Source: Gammaproteobacteria bacterium
GTDB taxonomy: Bacteria; Pseudomonadota; Gammaproteobacteria; Burkholderiales; Rhodocyclaceae
DNA: 64,000 nt
Reading direction: 5' to 3'
Assembly (NCBI GenBank): GCA_018825305.1
Contig: JAHJEO010000019.1
Span: forward strand, 51,606 to 115,605
In this document: positions 9,409-18,352 of the stretch, in pieces
Layout: every line of letters starts with the position of its first letter
Numbering within the stretch: position 1 is the stretch's first letter
Notes under the pieces: model-generated
The model's database searches: none
What the model was told of the DNA's origin: nothing
What the model saw: only the letters and a program-made list of their open reading frames with translations
Program-made: the position numbers and the translations under genes

Positions 9409-11236
9409 AGTCGGCGCGGCCTTGCCGGCGTTCGACGCCCGGGAGTTCCTGACGACACTAACCGACGCACCAGGCGTCTATCGCATGCTCGATGCCGGCG
9501 AGGCTGTGCTCTATATCGGCAAGGCCAAGAACCTCAAGCGCCGCGTCTCGTCGTATTTTCAGAAGTCCGGCCACAGCCCGCGCATCGCGCTGATGCTGCA
9601 GCAGGTGGCGAAAGTCGAGACCACCGCGACGCGATCCGAGGCCGAGGCGCTGATCCTCGAAAACACGTTGATCAAGAAACTCGCGCCGAAGTACAACATC
9701 CTCTTCCGCGACGACAAGTCCTACCCCTACATCTGCCTTTCGGGTGACGAGTTTCCCCGGCTCGCTTTTCATCGCGGCGCCTTCGACCGCAAGTCGCGCT
9801 ACTTCGGGCCCTTTCCCAACGGCTATGCCGTGCGTGAAAGCATCCAACTGCTGCAGAAGACTTTCCTGCTGCGCACCTGCGAAAACGCCGTCTTCGCCCA
9901 CCGCTCGCGGCCCTGTCTGATGCACCAGATCCACCGCTGCAAGGCACCCTGCGTCGGCCTGATCTCGGCGATGGACTACGCAACCGATGCCCGCTTGGCC
10001 GAGCTATTCCTGCGCGGTCGGCACGGCGAGGTCATCGACAGGCTGACAGCGCTGATGGAAGCCGCGGCTGCCGACCTGCAGTTCGAGCAGGCCGCGGCAC
10101 TGCGCGATCAGATTCGCGCCCTGCAGGCGGTGCTGCATCGCCAGTTCGTCAGCTCGACCCGGGGTGAAAACGTCGATGTGCTCGCCGTGGCCAGCACCCA
10201 CGGCGAACTTTGCGTCAATCTCGCGATGGTTCGCGGCGGCCTTCATCTCGGCGATCGTGCGTTCTTCCCGAAAGGCGATGCCGCGGCCACGCCGGCCGAA
10301 GCGCTGGCCGCCTTCGTCGGCCAGCATTATGCGGCGCACCCGCCACCGGCGCGGCTGATCGTTGCCACCGAAAATCTTGAGTCGATCGGGGAGGAGGTCC
10401 CATGGACCGGGGAGGGCAAGCCGATCCCCATTGGCGCCGCGCGCAACGAGATGGAGCGGGCCTGGCTGGCCATGGCCGAGAACAATGCCCGCCTCGCCAT
10501 CGACAGCCGCCGCCAGACCAAGAGTCGCGCCGGTGCCCGACTGCTGGCACTGGCCGAGGCGCTGAGCCTGGCCGATCCGCCGGCACGCATCGAGTGCTTC
10601 GACATCAGCCATACCATGGGGGAGGGAACCGTTGCCTCCTGCGTCGTCTGCGTCGACGGCACGATGAAAAAATCGGACTATCGCCGTTTCAACATCAGCG
10701 GCATCGAGCCGGGCGACGACTATGCGGCGATGCGCCAGGCGCTGACCCGGCGCTACGAGAAGGTCGCCACCGGCGAGGCGGCCGCACCCGACCTGATCCT
10801 GATCGACGGCGGCAAGGGCCAGCATGGCGTTGCCCGCGAGGTGTTGGCAGAGCTTGGGCTGCCATATCTGGCCAGTGTCGGCGTTGCCAAGGGCGAAGAG
10901 CGCAAGCCCGGCGCGGAGACGCTGTTCCGCGACACGAGCCCAACCGAGCCGCTACAATTGGCGCCGGACCACCCGGGCCTCCACCTGATTCAGGAAATCC
11001 GCGACGAGGCCCACCGATTTGCCATTGCCGGACATCGAGCACGGCGCGCCAAGGTGCGTGGGCGCTCGAAACTGGAAGATATTGCAGGCATCGGGCCGAC
11101 ACGGCGACGCAAGTTGCTGGCGCAGTTCGGCGGACTCGATGGCGTGATCAGTGCTACTGTCGAAGATCTTTGTCGCGTCGATGGCATCAGCCGCAAGCTG
11201 GCCGAAGAAATACACCAACAACTGCACGCCAACTGA
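9374..11236 (+). CDS. uvrC: Excinuclease ABC subunit C
   Basis: Makes the dual incisions in UvrABC nucleotide excision repair. The 620-residue protein has an N-terminal GIY-YIG nuclease domain (APGVYRMLDAG, then VLYIGKAKNLKRRV). A UVR motif near residues 215-240 contacts UvrB, a C-terminal RNase H-like nuclease contains ECFDISHTMGEGTVASCV, and terminal helix-hairpin-helix repeats include IAGIGPTRRRKLLAQFGG. The 5' end overlaps the glycosylase gene. pgsA follows after two bases. Confidence 0.97.
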   Translation: MSSDPSAPNSTEVGAALPAFDAREFLTTLTDAPGVYRMLDAGEAVLYIGKAKNLKRRVSSYFQKSGHSPRIALMLQQVAKVETTATRSEAEALILENTLIKKLAPKYNILFRDDKSYPYICLSGDEFPRLAFHRGAFDRKSRYFGPFPNGYAVRESIQLLQKTFLLRTCENAVFAHRSRPCLMHQIHRCKAPCVGLISAMDYATDARLAELFLRGRHGEVIDRLTALMEAAAADLQFEQAAALRDQIRALQAVLHRQFVSSTRGENVDVLAVASTHGELCVNLAMVRGGLHLGDRAFFPKGDAAATPAEALAAFVGQHYAAHPPPARLIVATENLESIGEEVPWTGEGKPIPIGAARNEMERAWLAMAENNARLAIDSRRQTKSRAGARLLALAEALSLADPPARIECFDISHTMGEGTVASCVVCVDGTMKKSDYRRFNISGIEPGDDYAAMRQALTRRYEKVATGEAAAPDLILIDGGKGQHGVAREVLAELGLPYLASVGVAKGEERKPGAETLFRDTSPTEPLQLAPDHPGLHLIQEIRDEAHRFAIAGHRARRAKVRGRSKLEDIAGIGPTRRRKLLAQFGGLDGVISATVEDLCRVDGISRKLAEEIHQQLHAN

Positions 11237-11238
11237 AG

Positions 11239-11829
11239 ATGCCGCTCAACATACCAAACCTGCTGACATGGGCGCGCATCCTGCTGATCCCGGCGTTCGT
11301 CTGCGTTTTCTACCTGCCGGCGGACTGGCTGGCGCCAAAGCATCAAAACCAGCTGGCGACGGCGTTCTTCGTCGTCGCCGCCGTAACCGACTGGTTCGAT
11401 GGCTGGCTGGCCCGCAAGCTCGGGCAAATGACGGCCTTCGGTGCATTCCTCGACCCGGTTGCCGACAAATTGATGGTAGCCGCTGCTTTGATCGTCCTGC
11501 TCAAACTCGGCCGCGTCGATGCGATCATCGCCTTCATCATCATCGGCAGGGAAATCACCATCTCCGCGCTGCGCGAATGGATGGCGCACATCGGCGCATC
11601 GAAAAGTGTGGCGGTCTCCTTCATTGGCAAGCTAAAGACTACTGCCCAGATGGTCGCCGTTCCGCTGCTGCTTTACCACGAGCCGCTGGGCGTGCTTGAT
11701 CCTCAGTTGGCCGGCACCTGGCTCATCTACGTCGCGGCAGTGCTGACGCTCTGGTCGATGATCTACTACATCCGAATGGCATGGCCGGAGATTCTTGCGC
11801 GGACCGGAAGCAACCGCGAGGGGGATTAA
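11239..11829 (+). CDS. pgsA: CDP-diacylglycerol-glycerol-3-phosphate 3-phosphatidyltransferase
   Basis: Inner-membrane enzyme making phosphatidylglycerol phosphate, the committed step to PG and cardiolipin. The 196-residue protein has about four to six membrane helices. The CDP-alcohol phosphotransferase motif reads TDWFDGWLARKLGQMTAFG, then AFLDPVADK (D-x2-DG-x2-AR-x8-G-x3-D-x3-D). ATG 11239 directly follows the uvrC stop; the frame is open upstream only in the shadow of uvrC. The uvrC-pgsA-tRNA order matches that of E. coli. Confidence 0.96.
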   Translation: MPLNIPNLLTWARILLIPAFVCVFYLPADWLAPKHQNQLATAFFVVAAVTDWFDGWLARKLGQMTAFGAFLDPVADKLMVAAALIVLLKLGRVDAIIAFIIIGREITISALREWMAHIGASKSVAVSFIGKLKTTAQMVAVPLLLYHEPLGVLDPQLAGTWLIYVAAVLTLWSMIYYIRMAWPEILARTGSNREGD

Positions 11830-11853
11830 GTTATGAAAAAACGTCGGCTCGCG

Positions 11854-11881
11854 TTGACACAAGAAGAAAGGTCGATATAAT
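11854..11881 (+). promoter_or_regulatory. Consensus sigma-70 promoter of the tRNA cluster
   Basis: A perfect -35 box TTGACA (11854-11859) and a perfect -10 box TATAAT (11876-11881) are separated by 16 bases. They end 13 bases before the tRNA-Gly gene. This is the strongest promoter match seen in the window, as expected for stable RNA. Confidence 0.88.
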
Positions 11882-11894
11882 TCGCGCCTGTTCT

Positions 11895-11970
11895 GCGGGA
11901 GTAGCTCAGTTGGTAGAGCGATACCTTGCCAAGGTATAGGTCGAGAGTTCGAGACTCTTCTCCCGCTCCA
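11895..11970 (+). tRNA. tRNA-Gly (anticodon GCC)
   Basis: 76-base cloverleaf with encoded CCA. The acceptor stem GCGGGAG pairs with CTCCCGC (11960-11966), followed by discriminator T and CCA. The anticodon stem is ATACC/GGTAT with loop TTGCCAA, giving anticodon GCC. D-loop GTAGCTCAGTTGGTAGAG and T-arm GAGAGTTCGAGACTC are standard. Confidence 0.97.
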
Positions 11971-11979
11971 GAATTCGAA

Positions 11980-12015
11980 AAAGGGAAAGCGACAGTAATC
12001 CGCTTTCCCTTTTTT
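11980..12015 (+). terminator. Hairpin with T-tract between tRNA-Gly and tRNA-Cys
   Basis: A 12-bp stem, AAAGGGAAAGCG (11980-11991) with CGCTTTCCCTTT (12001-12012), has a 9-base loop and runs into a T-tract. It has the form of an intrinsic terminator in the middle of the tRNA cluster. It may attenuate tRNA-Cys/Leu or act as a processing structure; which one is not shown by sequence. Confidence 0.7.
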
Positions 12016-12043
12016 CCTGAAACGCTTGCCCCAAGCTGTTTTC

Positions 12044-12117
12044 GGCGCGATCGCATAGTGGCCGTGCAACGGATTGCAAATCCGTCTACCCCAGTTCGAT
12101 TCTGGGTCGCGCCTCCA
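12044..12117 (+). tRNA. tRNA-Cys (anticodon GCA)
   Basis: 74-base cloverleaf. The acceptor GGCGCGA pairs with TCGCGCC, followed by T and CCA. The anticodon arm GGATTGCAAATCC gives anticodon GCA. The T-arm is CCCAGTTCGATTCTGGG. It is second in the Gly-Cys-Leu cluster. Confidence 0.96.
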
Positions 12118-12164
12118 AACTTTTCCAACGCAAGCTCTTGCCGTTCCGGCAAACTGACGCCCGT

Positions 12165-12249
12165 GCCCGGATGGTGAAATTGGTAGACACAAGGGACTTA
12201 AAATCCCTCGGCGAAAGCCATACCGGTTCGATTCCGGTTCCGGGCACCA
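12165..12249 (+). tRNA. tRNA-Leu (anticodon TAA)
   Basis: 85-base class II tRNA with a long variable arm (CTCGGCGAAAGCC). The acceptor GCCCGGA pairs with TCCGGGC, followed by A and CCA. The anticodon stem GGGA/TCCC with loop CTTAAAA gives anticodon TAA. It is third in the cluster, as leuZ is in E. coli. Confidence 0.97.
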
Positions 12250-12292
12250 CGAATCCCGAATACCTGTTTGGGACTGCGCGGCAACTGCCAAC

Positions 12293-12709
12293 ATGATCGT
12301 TCTTGACTTGGTTTGTGGGAACGGCCACCCCTTCGAAGGGTGGTTAGCCACGACTCCCGCCTTCGACGAGCAAGTTTCAAAGGGCTTGGTGGGTTGTCCG
12401 CATTGCGGCAATCCCGTCATTCAGCGCGTCCCTTCGGGCCTTCATCTCAAAAGTGCGAAGGCCGCTGGAAAAGAGCCGGTTGCGAGTGCCATGCCGGCTC
12501 AGTCGATGGCGGACATCATGGCCCGGCTTTATGCCAAGGCGGACGACGTGGGCGACCGGTTTCCCGAGGAAGCCCGCCGCATCCACCACCACGAAGTCCC
12601 GCTACGCACCATTCGCGGCGAAGCATCGATTCAAGAGGCACTTGAATTACTTGAAGAGGGCATCGCAGTCCTGCCTGTCGGGAAGCGCTTCAAGGAGACA
12701 AAACACTGA
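12293..12709 (+). CDS. DUF1178 family protein
   Basis: 138-residue protein of unknown function in the DUF1178 family. The N-terminus MIVLDLVCGNGHPFEGWL and the CPHCG pair around residue 36 make a small zinc-ribbon-like head. The C-terminal part (residues 65-138) is helical and contains DRFPEEARRIHHHE and IRGEASIQEALELLEEGI. It starts 43 bases after tRNA-Leu with no obvious ribosome-binding site. No partner in the neighbourhood suggests a role. Confidence 0.85.
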   Translation: MIVLDLVCGNGHPFEGWLATTPAFDEQVSKGLVGCPHCGNPVIQRVPSGLHLKSAKAAGKEPVASAMPAQSMADIMARLYAKADDVGDRFPEEARRIHHHEVPLRTIRGEASIQEALELLEEGIAVLPVGKRFKETKH

Positions 12710-13077
12710 GGCTGGTTTCATATTTCTACATTATTTAACATAATACACATTATGCGCCCATCCAAACCAGGGAAGGCCTGCGGTTGCGACGTTCGCCAGC
12801 CGCACAACGCAGAAGGCCACTCGGGTGGTATGCCGAGTGGCCTTCTGTAGCTGCTTAGCCTTATTTGTTGCGCGCCGGCAAGCTGGCGAAATCGGCGCTA
12901 CCCCTCAGGGCTGGGGCCGGGAAAGCCCCTGGTCAGTAATTTCTCGGTGATGTCGCGATCTGATATCAGCGTCAGTATCCTCCTTGGCTTGCCTTCACAT
13001 CGAACGCCATTGAACTCTAGTCGTTGCGAGCGGCAAGTCAAACCAAGATTCGTAACCCGTTGATGCTGTTATAAATA
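12710..13077. other. 368-base intergenic region with an AT-rich palindrome and a strong hairpin
   Basis: No convincing gene is visible. The left part is unusually AT-rich for this genome and contains CATAAT-acac-ATTATG (12739-12754). A long hairpin follows at 12810-12847. The rest, up to the ankyrin gene's stop, holds only short frames without start signals or recognisable similarity. It could be a terminator region plus decayed sequence, or a small untranslated RNA. Confidence 0.5.
12810..12847. terminator. Perfect 15-bp hairpin
   Basis: CAGAAGGCCACTCGG (12810-12824) pairs perfectly with CCGAGTGGCCTTCTG (12833-12847) around an 8-base loop. No clean T-tract follows, so classical intrinsic termination is uncertain. 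It lies between the ends of the plus-strand DUF1178 gene and the minus-strand ankyrin gene, a natural place for a shared terminator. Confidence 0.5.
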
Positions 13078-13701
13078 CTAGAAAAGCTCAAGGTAATCGA
13101 CGATGGCCTGATGGCCTCGCTCCTTGGCGATCTCCCTTGCGGTCTTGCCCTCACGATCCTTCAGACGGAGGTCGGCCATTTCGTCGATGAGGAACTTGAC
13201 CATGTCCAGTCGTCCGTTCGCGGCCGCAAGCATCAGTGCCGTCTGACTGTTGGGAGCACGAAGGTCGACCGAGGCATTCCGGGACATCAGGTAGCGCGCG
13301 ATCTCGGTGTGGCCGCCAAACGCAGCGTAATGCAGCGCGCTCCAGCCGTCGCGGTTCTCCTGCTTGCCGCCGAGATCGACGAGGCGCCGGACGACGTCCA
13401 TCCGACCATTGAGCGTAGCCAGCATCAGGGCTGTATCGCCATACTTGTTGCGAATCAAGTGGTTGGCCTTATTCTTCAAGAGCATATCGACCATTTCCAG
13501 ATTGCCGTTGCGGGAGGCGGTCATGAGCAGCGTAGTTCCGTCCGGGGTCGCAGTATTTGCGTCCAGACCAAGCTGAAGGAGCGATACCACGACCTCGATA
13601 CGGTTGTGCTCGGCGCCGGCGAGGATGTCATCGTAGGCGCCGGCACGGACGGCACCGCTGTGGAGCGCCAGGGCGAACAGGACGGCGAGCAGTTTAGGCA
13701 T
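13078..13701 (-). CDS. Secreted ankyrin-repeat protein
   Basis: About 207 residues. An N-terminal signal peptide (MPKLLAVLFALALHSGAVRA, cleaved near residue 20) is followed by about five ankyrin repeats, for example DGTTLLMTASRNGNLEMVDM, then GDTALMLATLNGRMDVVRRL, DGWSALHYAAFGGHTEIARY and QTALMLAAANGRLDMVKFL. It is probably a periplasmic protein-binding module; the partner is unknown. The start could also be the ATG at 13710 three codons upstream. Both overlap the tatD 3' end by a few bases, so it is translationally coupled to tatD. Confidence 0.85.
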   Translation of the reverse strand: MPKLLAVLFALALHSGAVRAGAYDDILAGAEHNRIEVVVSLLQLGLDANTATPDGTTLLMTASRNGNLEMVDMLLKNKANHLIRNKYGDTALMLATLNGRMDVVRRLVDLGGKQENRDGWSALHYAAFGGHTEIARYLMSRNASVDLRAPNSQTALMLAAANGRLDMVKFLIDEMADLRLKDREGKTAREIAKERGHQAIVDYLELF

Positions 13702-14494
13702 GGGTGGCATCCAGAGCAGTCGGAAACAGACGGAAGAAGTTCGCCGTGGTGGCAGCGCCGACTTTTTCGAGGGGAATATTCCGCAACCGGGAAATTTCTT
13801 CAGCGACATGAAGCACATAGGATGGTTCGTTGGTCCTGCCGCGATGCGGCACCGGTGCCAGATAAGGCGCGTCGGTCTCTATCAGGATGCGATCGAGTGG
13901 CACGAAAGCCGCGACTTCCTTCAGTGCCTTGGCGTTCTTGAAGGTGACGATGCCCGAAAACGAGATATGAAAGCCCAGGTCCAGCGCCGCACGGGCCGTA
14001 TCCATGTCTTCGGTGAAGCAATGGAAAATGCCGCCGACGGCGCCGCCCTCCTCTTCTCGCAGCAGCCGCAGCGTGTCGCCAGAGGCCGACCGGGTGTGAA
14101 TAATCAATGGCTTATGGCATTTCCGGGCGGCCCGGATATGCGTCCGAAAGCGCTCGCGCTGCCATTCGAGATCGCCGGTCAGGCGGTAGTAGTCCAATCC
14201 GGTCTCGCCAATGGCGATCACTTTCGGATCATCAGCCAGTTCGACCAGACGCTCAACCGACGGCTCCTCCGCTTGCTCCTCGTCGGTATCGGGATGAACG
14301 CCGACTGCGGCGAAGATGTTCGGGTAACTGCGCGCAATTTCCACCACAACGGGAAAACGTTCCAGCGTGACACCGGCACACAACGCCCAACCGACATTGG
14401 CTGCCGTCATGCGCTCAATCAACTGCGGCAGCGCGCCGTGAAGCTCGGGGAAATCGAGATGGCAATGGGAATCAACGAGTTGCATTGGATTCAT
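13694..14494 (-). CDS. tatD: TatD family metal-dependent deoxyribonuclease
   Basis: 266-residue TIM-barrel hydrolase of the TatD/YcfH family. The N-terminal metal site is VDSHCHLDF, the glutamate region is GETGLDYYR, then HTRSASGDTL, and the C-terminal ETDAPYLAPVPHRGRTNEPSYV block is characteristic. It starts one base after the holB stop. Near the C-terminus the segment EKVGAATTAN encodes a copy of the 24-base dispersed element in antisense (13743-13766, one mismatch). Confidence 0.93.
   Translation of the reverse strand: MNPMQLVDSHCHLDFPELHGALPQLIERMTAANVGWALCAGVTLERFPVVVEIARSYPNIFAAVGVHPDTDEEQAEEPSVERLVELADDPKVIAIGETGLDYYRLTGDLEWQRERFRTHIRAARKCHKPLIIHTRSASGDTLRLLREEEGGAVGGIFHCFTEDMDTARAALDLGFHISFSGIVTFKNAKALKEVAAFVPLDRILIETDAPYLAPVPHRGRTNEPSYVLHVAEEISRLRNIPLEKVGAATTANFFRLFPTALDATHA
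13743..13766 (+). repeat. Dispersed 24-base element, copy B (in tatD)
   Basis: Variable bases GGT; one mismatch in the conserved part (GGCAGC for GCCAGC). It lies antisense to tatD, which reads it as KVGAATTA. Confidence 0.85.
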
Positions 14495-14495
14495 G

Positions 14496-15557
14496 TCAGC
14501 GAGCCGGCCTTGTGACGGCAAAGGCGGCCAGATAGCGGGCCGCAAGGTCTTCGAGGAACAGGCGGGCGTTGAGGGGGTGATTCGCCAGCGGTCGGGCCGA
14601 TTGGAATTGATTGTAGCAATGCAGCAGCGCCGTCGTGCTGCTGCGGCCGAGCAGGCGGCACTGTACGGTTTCGACGTCGGCGTCGCCAAAAAAGCGCGCC
14701 CTTCCGGCCATCTGTCGGCCGACCAGGTCCCCCAGCCACTTTTGCAGCAGCGTTATCAGGTCTTCCATGGCGAAGTCCTCGGGCTTTTTCAGCAATCCCT
14801 CCCAAGTACTCGCCAGACTCATTTCATCCTGGTCGATGTTGGCCAACGAGGCTTGCAAGGTCGCAACCAATTTGCCCCAGCCCTGCTCACCTGCGGCCCG
14901 GGCGCGCAGCGGCATGCCGCCGGTGACGGCAAGAAGTCGCGCCGCGTCGGCCTGTTTTTTCCCCAGCCATGCAGCCGCTGCCTCAGGATTGGGGCGACTC
15001 ATCAATAACATGCGACAGCGGCTACGAATGGTCGGTAAGAGTCGCCTGTACCCATCTGAAATCAATATGAAATAAATACTTGACGGAGGTTCTTCAAGTA
15101 TTTTAAGAAGCGAGTTTGCGGCCGCCGGGTTCATCGCCTCGGCCGGCTGGATGATGATTACCCGCCCTTTCGCCCGGTGCGCCCCGACATAGACGAAGTC
15201 GGATAGCGCCCTGACCTGCGCCACCAATATCTGGCTGCTTTTCTTCTTGTCCGATTTTTCCGCCTTGGCCGGAGCGTCTTCGGATTCGGTTTCATCGGCA
15301 TCGGATTCCGGCACTATCCGACGAAAATCCGGATGGTTGCCGGCGACGAACCAACGACAGGCGTCGCATTTGCCGCAGGCGCGGGCATCGCCAGTAGCGC
15401 TTTCGCAGAGCAAGCGGGCCGCCAGCGCTTCGGCAAAGTCGCGCTTGCCCATTCCGGCCGGGCCGGCCAGCAACAACGCGTGAGGCAGGCCACCGGGATG
15501 CGCCCAGAGCTTCTGCCAGTCACTTTCGAGCCAAGGTAGTAGTTCAGTAACAGACAC
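14496..15557 (-). CDS. holB: DNA polymerase III subunit delta'
   Basis: Clamp-loader subunit of the replicative polymerase. The 353-residue protein has a Walker A-like [15 protein letters not shown] near residue 32 and a four-cysteine zinc motif including CGKCDAC. It also has the SRC-type segment ([12 protein letters not shown]) and a helical C-terminal collar. An acidic then lysine-rich insert ([15 protein letters not shown], then EKSDKKKSS) after the zinc module is unusually charged. It overlaps tmk by 14 bases. The pilZ-type gene often found between holB and tatD is absent. Confidence 0.94.
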   Translation of the reverse strand: MSVTELLPWLESDWQKLWAHPGGLPHALLLAGPAGMGKRDFAEALAARLLCESATGDARACGKCDACRWFVAGNHPDFRRIVPESDADETESEDAPAKAEKSDKKKSSQILVAQVRALSDFVYVGAHRAKGRVIIIQPAEAMNPAAANSLLKILEEPPSSIYFILISDGYRRLLPTIRSRCRMLLMSRPNPEAAAAWLGKKQADAARLLAVTGGMPLRARAAGEQGWGKLVATLQASLANIDQDEMSLASTWEGLLKKPEDFAMEDLITLLQKWLGDLVGRQMAGRARFFGDADVETVQCRLLGRSSTTALLHCYNQFQSARPLANHPLNARLFLEDLAARYLAAFAVTRPAR

Positions 15558-16158
15558 TTGTTACTATTTCTTCAAGTTTATTCTTCACTTCAGCCAGCGT
15601 CCGGCTACCGTCAATCACCCGGATCCGATGTGGCTCGGCGATGGCCCGCGCATGGTAGGCCGCATGCACCCGGGCGTGAAATTCCGCCTGCTCGCTCTCG
15701 AAGCGGTCGGCCTCGCGCGCGGCGGCGGCCATGCGCGCCTGAGCCACTTCCAGCGGCACGTCGAACAGCAGCGTCAGGTCCGGTGAGAGATGCGGATGCA
15801 CCCAGCGCTCCAATGCCTGTAGCTTTTCCCAGTCCAGCCCGCGCCCGCCGCCCTGGTAGGCATAGCTGGCATCGGTGAAGCGGTCGCAAACGACCCAGTC
15901 GCCGCGCGCCAGCGCCGGCTCGATAACCCGTGCCAGATGCTCGCGCCGGGCGGCGAACATCAGCAAGGCCTCGGTTTCGAGGTGCATCGACTCGTGCAAC
16001 AGCAACTCCCGCAGCTTTTCGCCGAGCGGCGTGCCGCCGGGTTCGCGGCTTTGCACCACGGTCTTGCCACGCCGCTGCAACTCGGCCACCAGCCATGCAT
16101 GGTGGGTGCTTTTCCCTGCGCCATCAATGCCTTCCAGCGTAATGAACTTTCCCGCCAC
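15544..16158 (-). CDS. tmk: Thymidylate kinase
   Basis: Phosphorylates dTMP to dTDP. The 204-residue protein has the P-loop [12 protein letters not shown] at the N-terminus, the DRF motif in [18 protein letters not shown] and a lid region near residues 140-160. Length and operon position (mltG-tmk-holB) match the family. It overlaps mltG at the start and holB at the end. Confidence 0.96.
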   Translation of the reverse strand: MAGKFITLEGIDGAGKSTHHAWLVAELQRRGKTVVQSREPGGTPLGEKLRELLLHESMHLETEALLMFAARREHLARVIEPALARGDWVVCDRFTDASYAYQGGGRGLDWEKLQALERWVHPHLSPDLTLLFDVPLEVAQARMAAAAREADRFESEQAEFHARVHAAYHARAIAEPHRIRVIDGSRTLAEVKNKLEEIVTSVCY

Positions 16159-17165
16159 TAGCCTCTCCCGCCCCTCTGATATCGCGTAACCGCCCGATTA
16201 TGCTCTTCCAGCGTGCGGGAAAAAACACTGGAGCCATCGCCCCGCGCCACGAAATAGAGAAAGTCGGTCGCCGGTGGCCGTAGTGCGGCCTGGATTGATG
16301 CCAAACCGGGCATGGCGATTGGCGTCGGCGGCAGCCCCGCGCGGGTGTATGTGTTCCATGGCGTATCGGCTGTCAGGTCACGTTTGCGGATATTGCCGTC
16401 AAAGGTCAGCCCCATGCCGTAGATGACCGTCGGATCGGTCTGCAGCAGCATGCCGCGGCGCAGCCGATTGACGAAAACCGAGGCAACCTTGCCGCGGTCG
16501 GCTTCAAGTCCGGTTTCCTTCTCAACGATGGACGCCATGATCAAGGCCTGATATGGCGACTTGTAAGGTACTGATGTATCGCGTTTATCCCATTCCGCGG
16601 CGAGTCGGCGCTGCATCGCTTCGTGGGCGCGGGCGAGGATGGCGAGGTCGCTCGATTGCTTGGCGAACAGATAGGTATCGGGAAAGAACAGCCCCTCCGG
16701 GTGGGCATCGGCGATGCCGAGCCGTTGCAGCAGTTCCGCATCTGACAGGCCCATCGTGTCGTGACGCAGGTCGGCATGGGCATCGATCTGGGCGCGGAAT
16801 TGGCGGAAGGTGCGGCCTTCGACCAGCACCAGTTCGGTCTGCGTGACGTCGCCCAGGGTGAGCTTCTGCAACAGGTCCCACGGCGTCACGCCGGCCACGA
16901 CTTCGTAGCTGCCGGCCTTGATGTTGCGATCCATGCCGGCGAGCCGCCCGAGCAGGGCGAATTGCCAGGGCATGAAGTCGACGCCGGTGGCGACCATCAC
17001 GCTCGCCGCCCCCTTGAGCCCGAGGCCGGGGCGGATGTCGAAATCGACGGCGCCGCGGGGATTGACTTTGAGCGGCACGGCCGCAAATGCAAACCACGCC
17101 ATCCAGCCCGAAAAGCCGATGGCTGCGAGCAGGCAGAGCAGCAATAGTCGCTTGAACAGACGCAT
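16158..17165 (-). CDS. mltG: Endolytic peptidoglycan transglycosylase MltG
   Basis: Inner-membrane lytic transglycosylase thought to release growing glycan strands. The 335-residue protein has one N-terminal membrane segment (about 7-28). A LysM-like region follows, then the YceG catalytic domain with [20 protein letters not shown] containing the catalytic Glu. [20 protein letters not shown] and [20 protein letters not shown] follow. It is the first gene of the minus-strand mltG-tmk-holB-tatD-ankyrin run and is divergent from ygfZ. Confidence 0.95.
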   Translation of the reverse strand: MRLFKRLLLLCLLAAIGFSGWMAWFAFAAVPLKVNPRGAVDFDIRPGLGLKGAASVMVATGVDFMPWQFALLGRLAGMDRNIKAGSYEVVAGVTPWDLLQKLTLGDVTQTELVLVEGRTFRQFRAQIDAHADLRHDTMGLSDAELLQRLGIADAHPEGLFFPDTYLFAKQSSDLAILARAHEAMQRRLAAEWDKRDTSVPYKSPYQALIMASIVEKETGLEADRGKVASVFVNRLRRGMLLQTDPTVIYGMGLTFDGNIRKRDLTADTPWNTYTRAGLPPTPIAMPGLASIQAALRPPATDFLYFVARGDGSSVFSRTLEEHNRAVTRYQRGGRG

Positions 17166-17260
17166 GGGAGAAGGCCACGGGGGAAGGCGCTATGATAGCC
17201 CATGGGCCGGCCCCGCCACCTGCCACTCGCCTGCCACTCCTTATCCCGCCAAGGAAAGTC

Positions 17261-18289
17261 ATGAACCAGAACTGGAAAGAATTTCTCGCCCGCCAGGGCC
17301 TTGCCGACGATGCCGAGCACTGCGGCGACCTCACCGGCGAACTGAGGGCCGCGCGCGAAGCGACCATCGTCGCGCCGATCGCCGACCAGGGACTGATCCG
17401 CGCCAGCGGCGAGGACACAGTCAGCTTCCTCCACAACCTGCTGACCAACGACATCACCCACATTCCGGCCGACGGCGCACGCCAGGCGGCGCTGTGCACG
17501 GCCAAGGGCCGCATGATCGCGAGCTTCCTGATCTGGCGCGAGGGCGCGGATTTCCTGTTGCAACTTTCCGCCGACATCCTGCCCGCCATCCACAAGAAGC
17601 TGTCGATGTATGTGCTGCGCAGCAAGGTGAAGCTGACCGACGCAAGCGACGAGCGGGTGCTGATCGGCGTCGCCGGTGCGCAGGCCGCGAGCCTGGTCGC
17701 CGGGCTCGGCGCGCAAGCCGGTGCGGCCCTGGGTACATCGGTTTTCGAGGGCGGAACCGCCATCCGCCTCGACGAGCGGCGTTTCGTGCTGGCGGTGGAG
17801 GCCACGGTGGCCGAATCGGTCTGGGGCAAGCTGGCTGCAAATGCCAAGCCGGCCGGGCTGGCGGCCTGGCGGCTCAACGAGATCGCCGCCGGCCAGCCGC
17901 GCATCGTTGCCGCGACGCAGGAGGCCTTCACGCCGCAGATGGTCAATTACGAATTGCCGGGCGTCGGCGGCGTCAGTTTCCAGAAGGGCTGCTACCCGGG
18001 ACAGGAGATCGTCGCTCGCACCCAGTACCTCGGCAAGGTCAAGCGCCGCATGTACCGCGGCAGGCTCGACAGCGCCTTCGTTACGGGCACCGACGTCTTT
18101 ACCCCCGAGGCCGGCCCCCAGCACTGCGGCGCACTGGTGAATGTCGCCCCGGCGCCAATTGAGGAAGGGGGTGGCTACGAGTGCCTGCTGGTGGTGCAAT
18201 CCTCGGGCATGGAAGCGGGCGAAGTCCATGTCGGCAGTCCGGATGGCCCCAAGGTGGCCTTCCTGCCACTGCCGTATGCGATCGACTAA
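17261..18289 (+). CDS. ygfZ: Folate-binding protein YgfZ
   Basis: 342-residue member of the YgfZ/GcvT-like family that helps maintain or repair iron-sulfur enzymes in a folate-dependent way. The diagnostic motif is FQKGCYPGQEIVAR near residues 240-255, with the conserved Cys. ATG 17261 is chosen because AAGGAAAG lies upstream. The divergent mltG start is about 95 bases away. The window is rich in iron-sulfur enzymes (sdhB, acnB), which is a plausible but unproven link. Confidence 0.93.
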   Translation: MNQNWKEFLARQGLADDAEHCGDLTGELRAAREATIVAPIADQGLIRASGEDTVSFLHNLLTNDITHIPADGARQAALCTAKGRMIASFLIWREGADFLLQLSADILPAIHKKLSMYVLRSKVKLTDASDERVLIGVAGAQAASLVAGLGAQAGAALGTSVFEGGTAIRLDERRFVLAVEATVAESVWGKLAANAKPAGLAAWRLNEIAAGQPRIVAATQEAFTPQMVNYELPGVGGVSFQKGCYPGQEIVARTQYLGKVKRRMYRGRLDSAFVTGTDVFTPEAGPQHCGALVNVAPAPIEEGGGYECLLVVQSSGMEAGEVHVGSPDGPKVAFLPLPYAID

Positions 18290-18313
18290 CAAGTTGAGGC
18301 TGAGCAAACGTCA

Positions 18314-18334
18314 CCCCCTTCCCGGGGAAGGGGG
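18314..18334. repeat. GC-rich hairpin repeat upstream of the NRDE gene
   Basis: CCCCCTTCC (18314-18322) pairs with GGAAGGGGG (18326-18334) over a 3-base loop and is followed by TCGGGGGATAGGG. It lies in the short gap between ygfZ and the NRDE gene, ending 18 bases before the start codon. A GC-rich palindrome of this type is typical of intergenic repeat families in betaproteobacteria (from memory). It could fold in the mRNA leader and affect translation of the next gene. Confidence 0.6.
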
Positions 18335-18352
18335 TCGGGGGATAGGGCAACA

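Noticed and set aside
12850..13070. A 50-residue protein-like frame on the minus strand (contains RRILTLISDRDITEKLL)
   Set aside because: No start codon with a ribosome-binding site, stop just upstream, and no recognisable family; possibly a remnant but not supportable.
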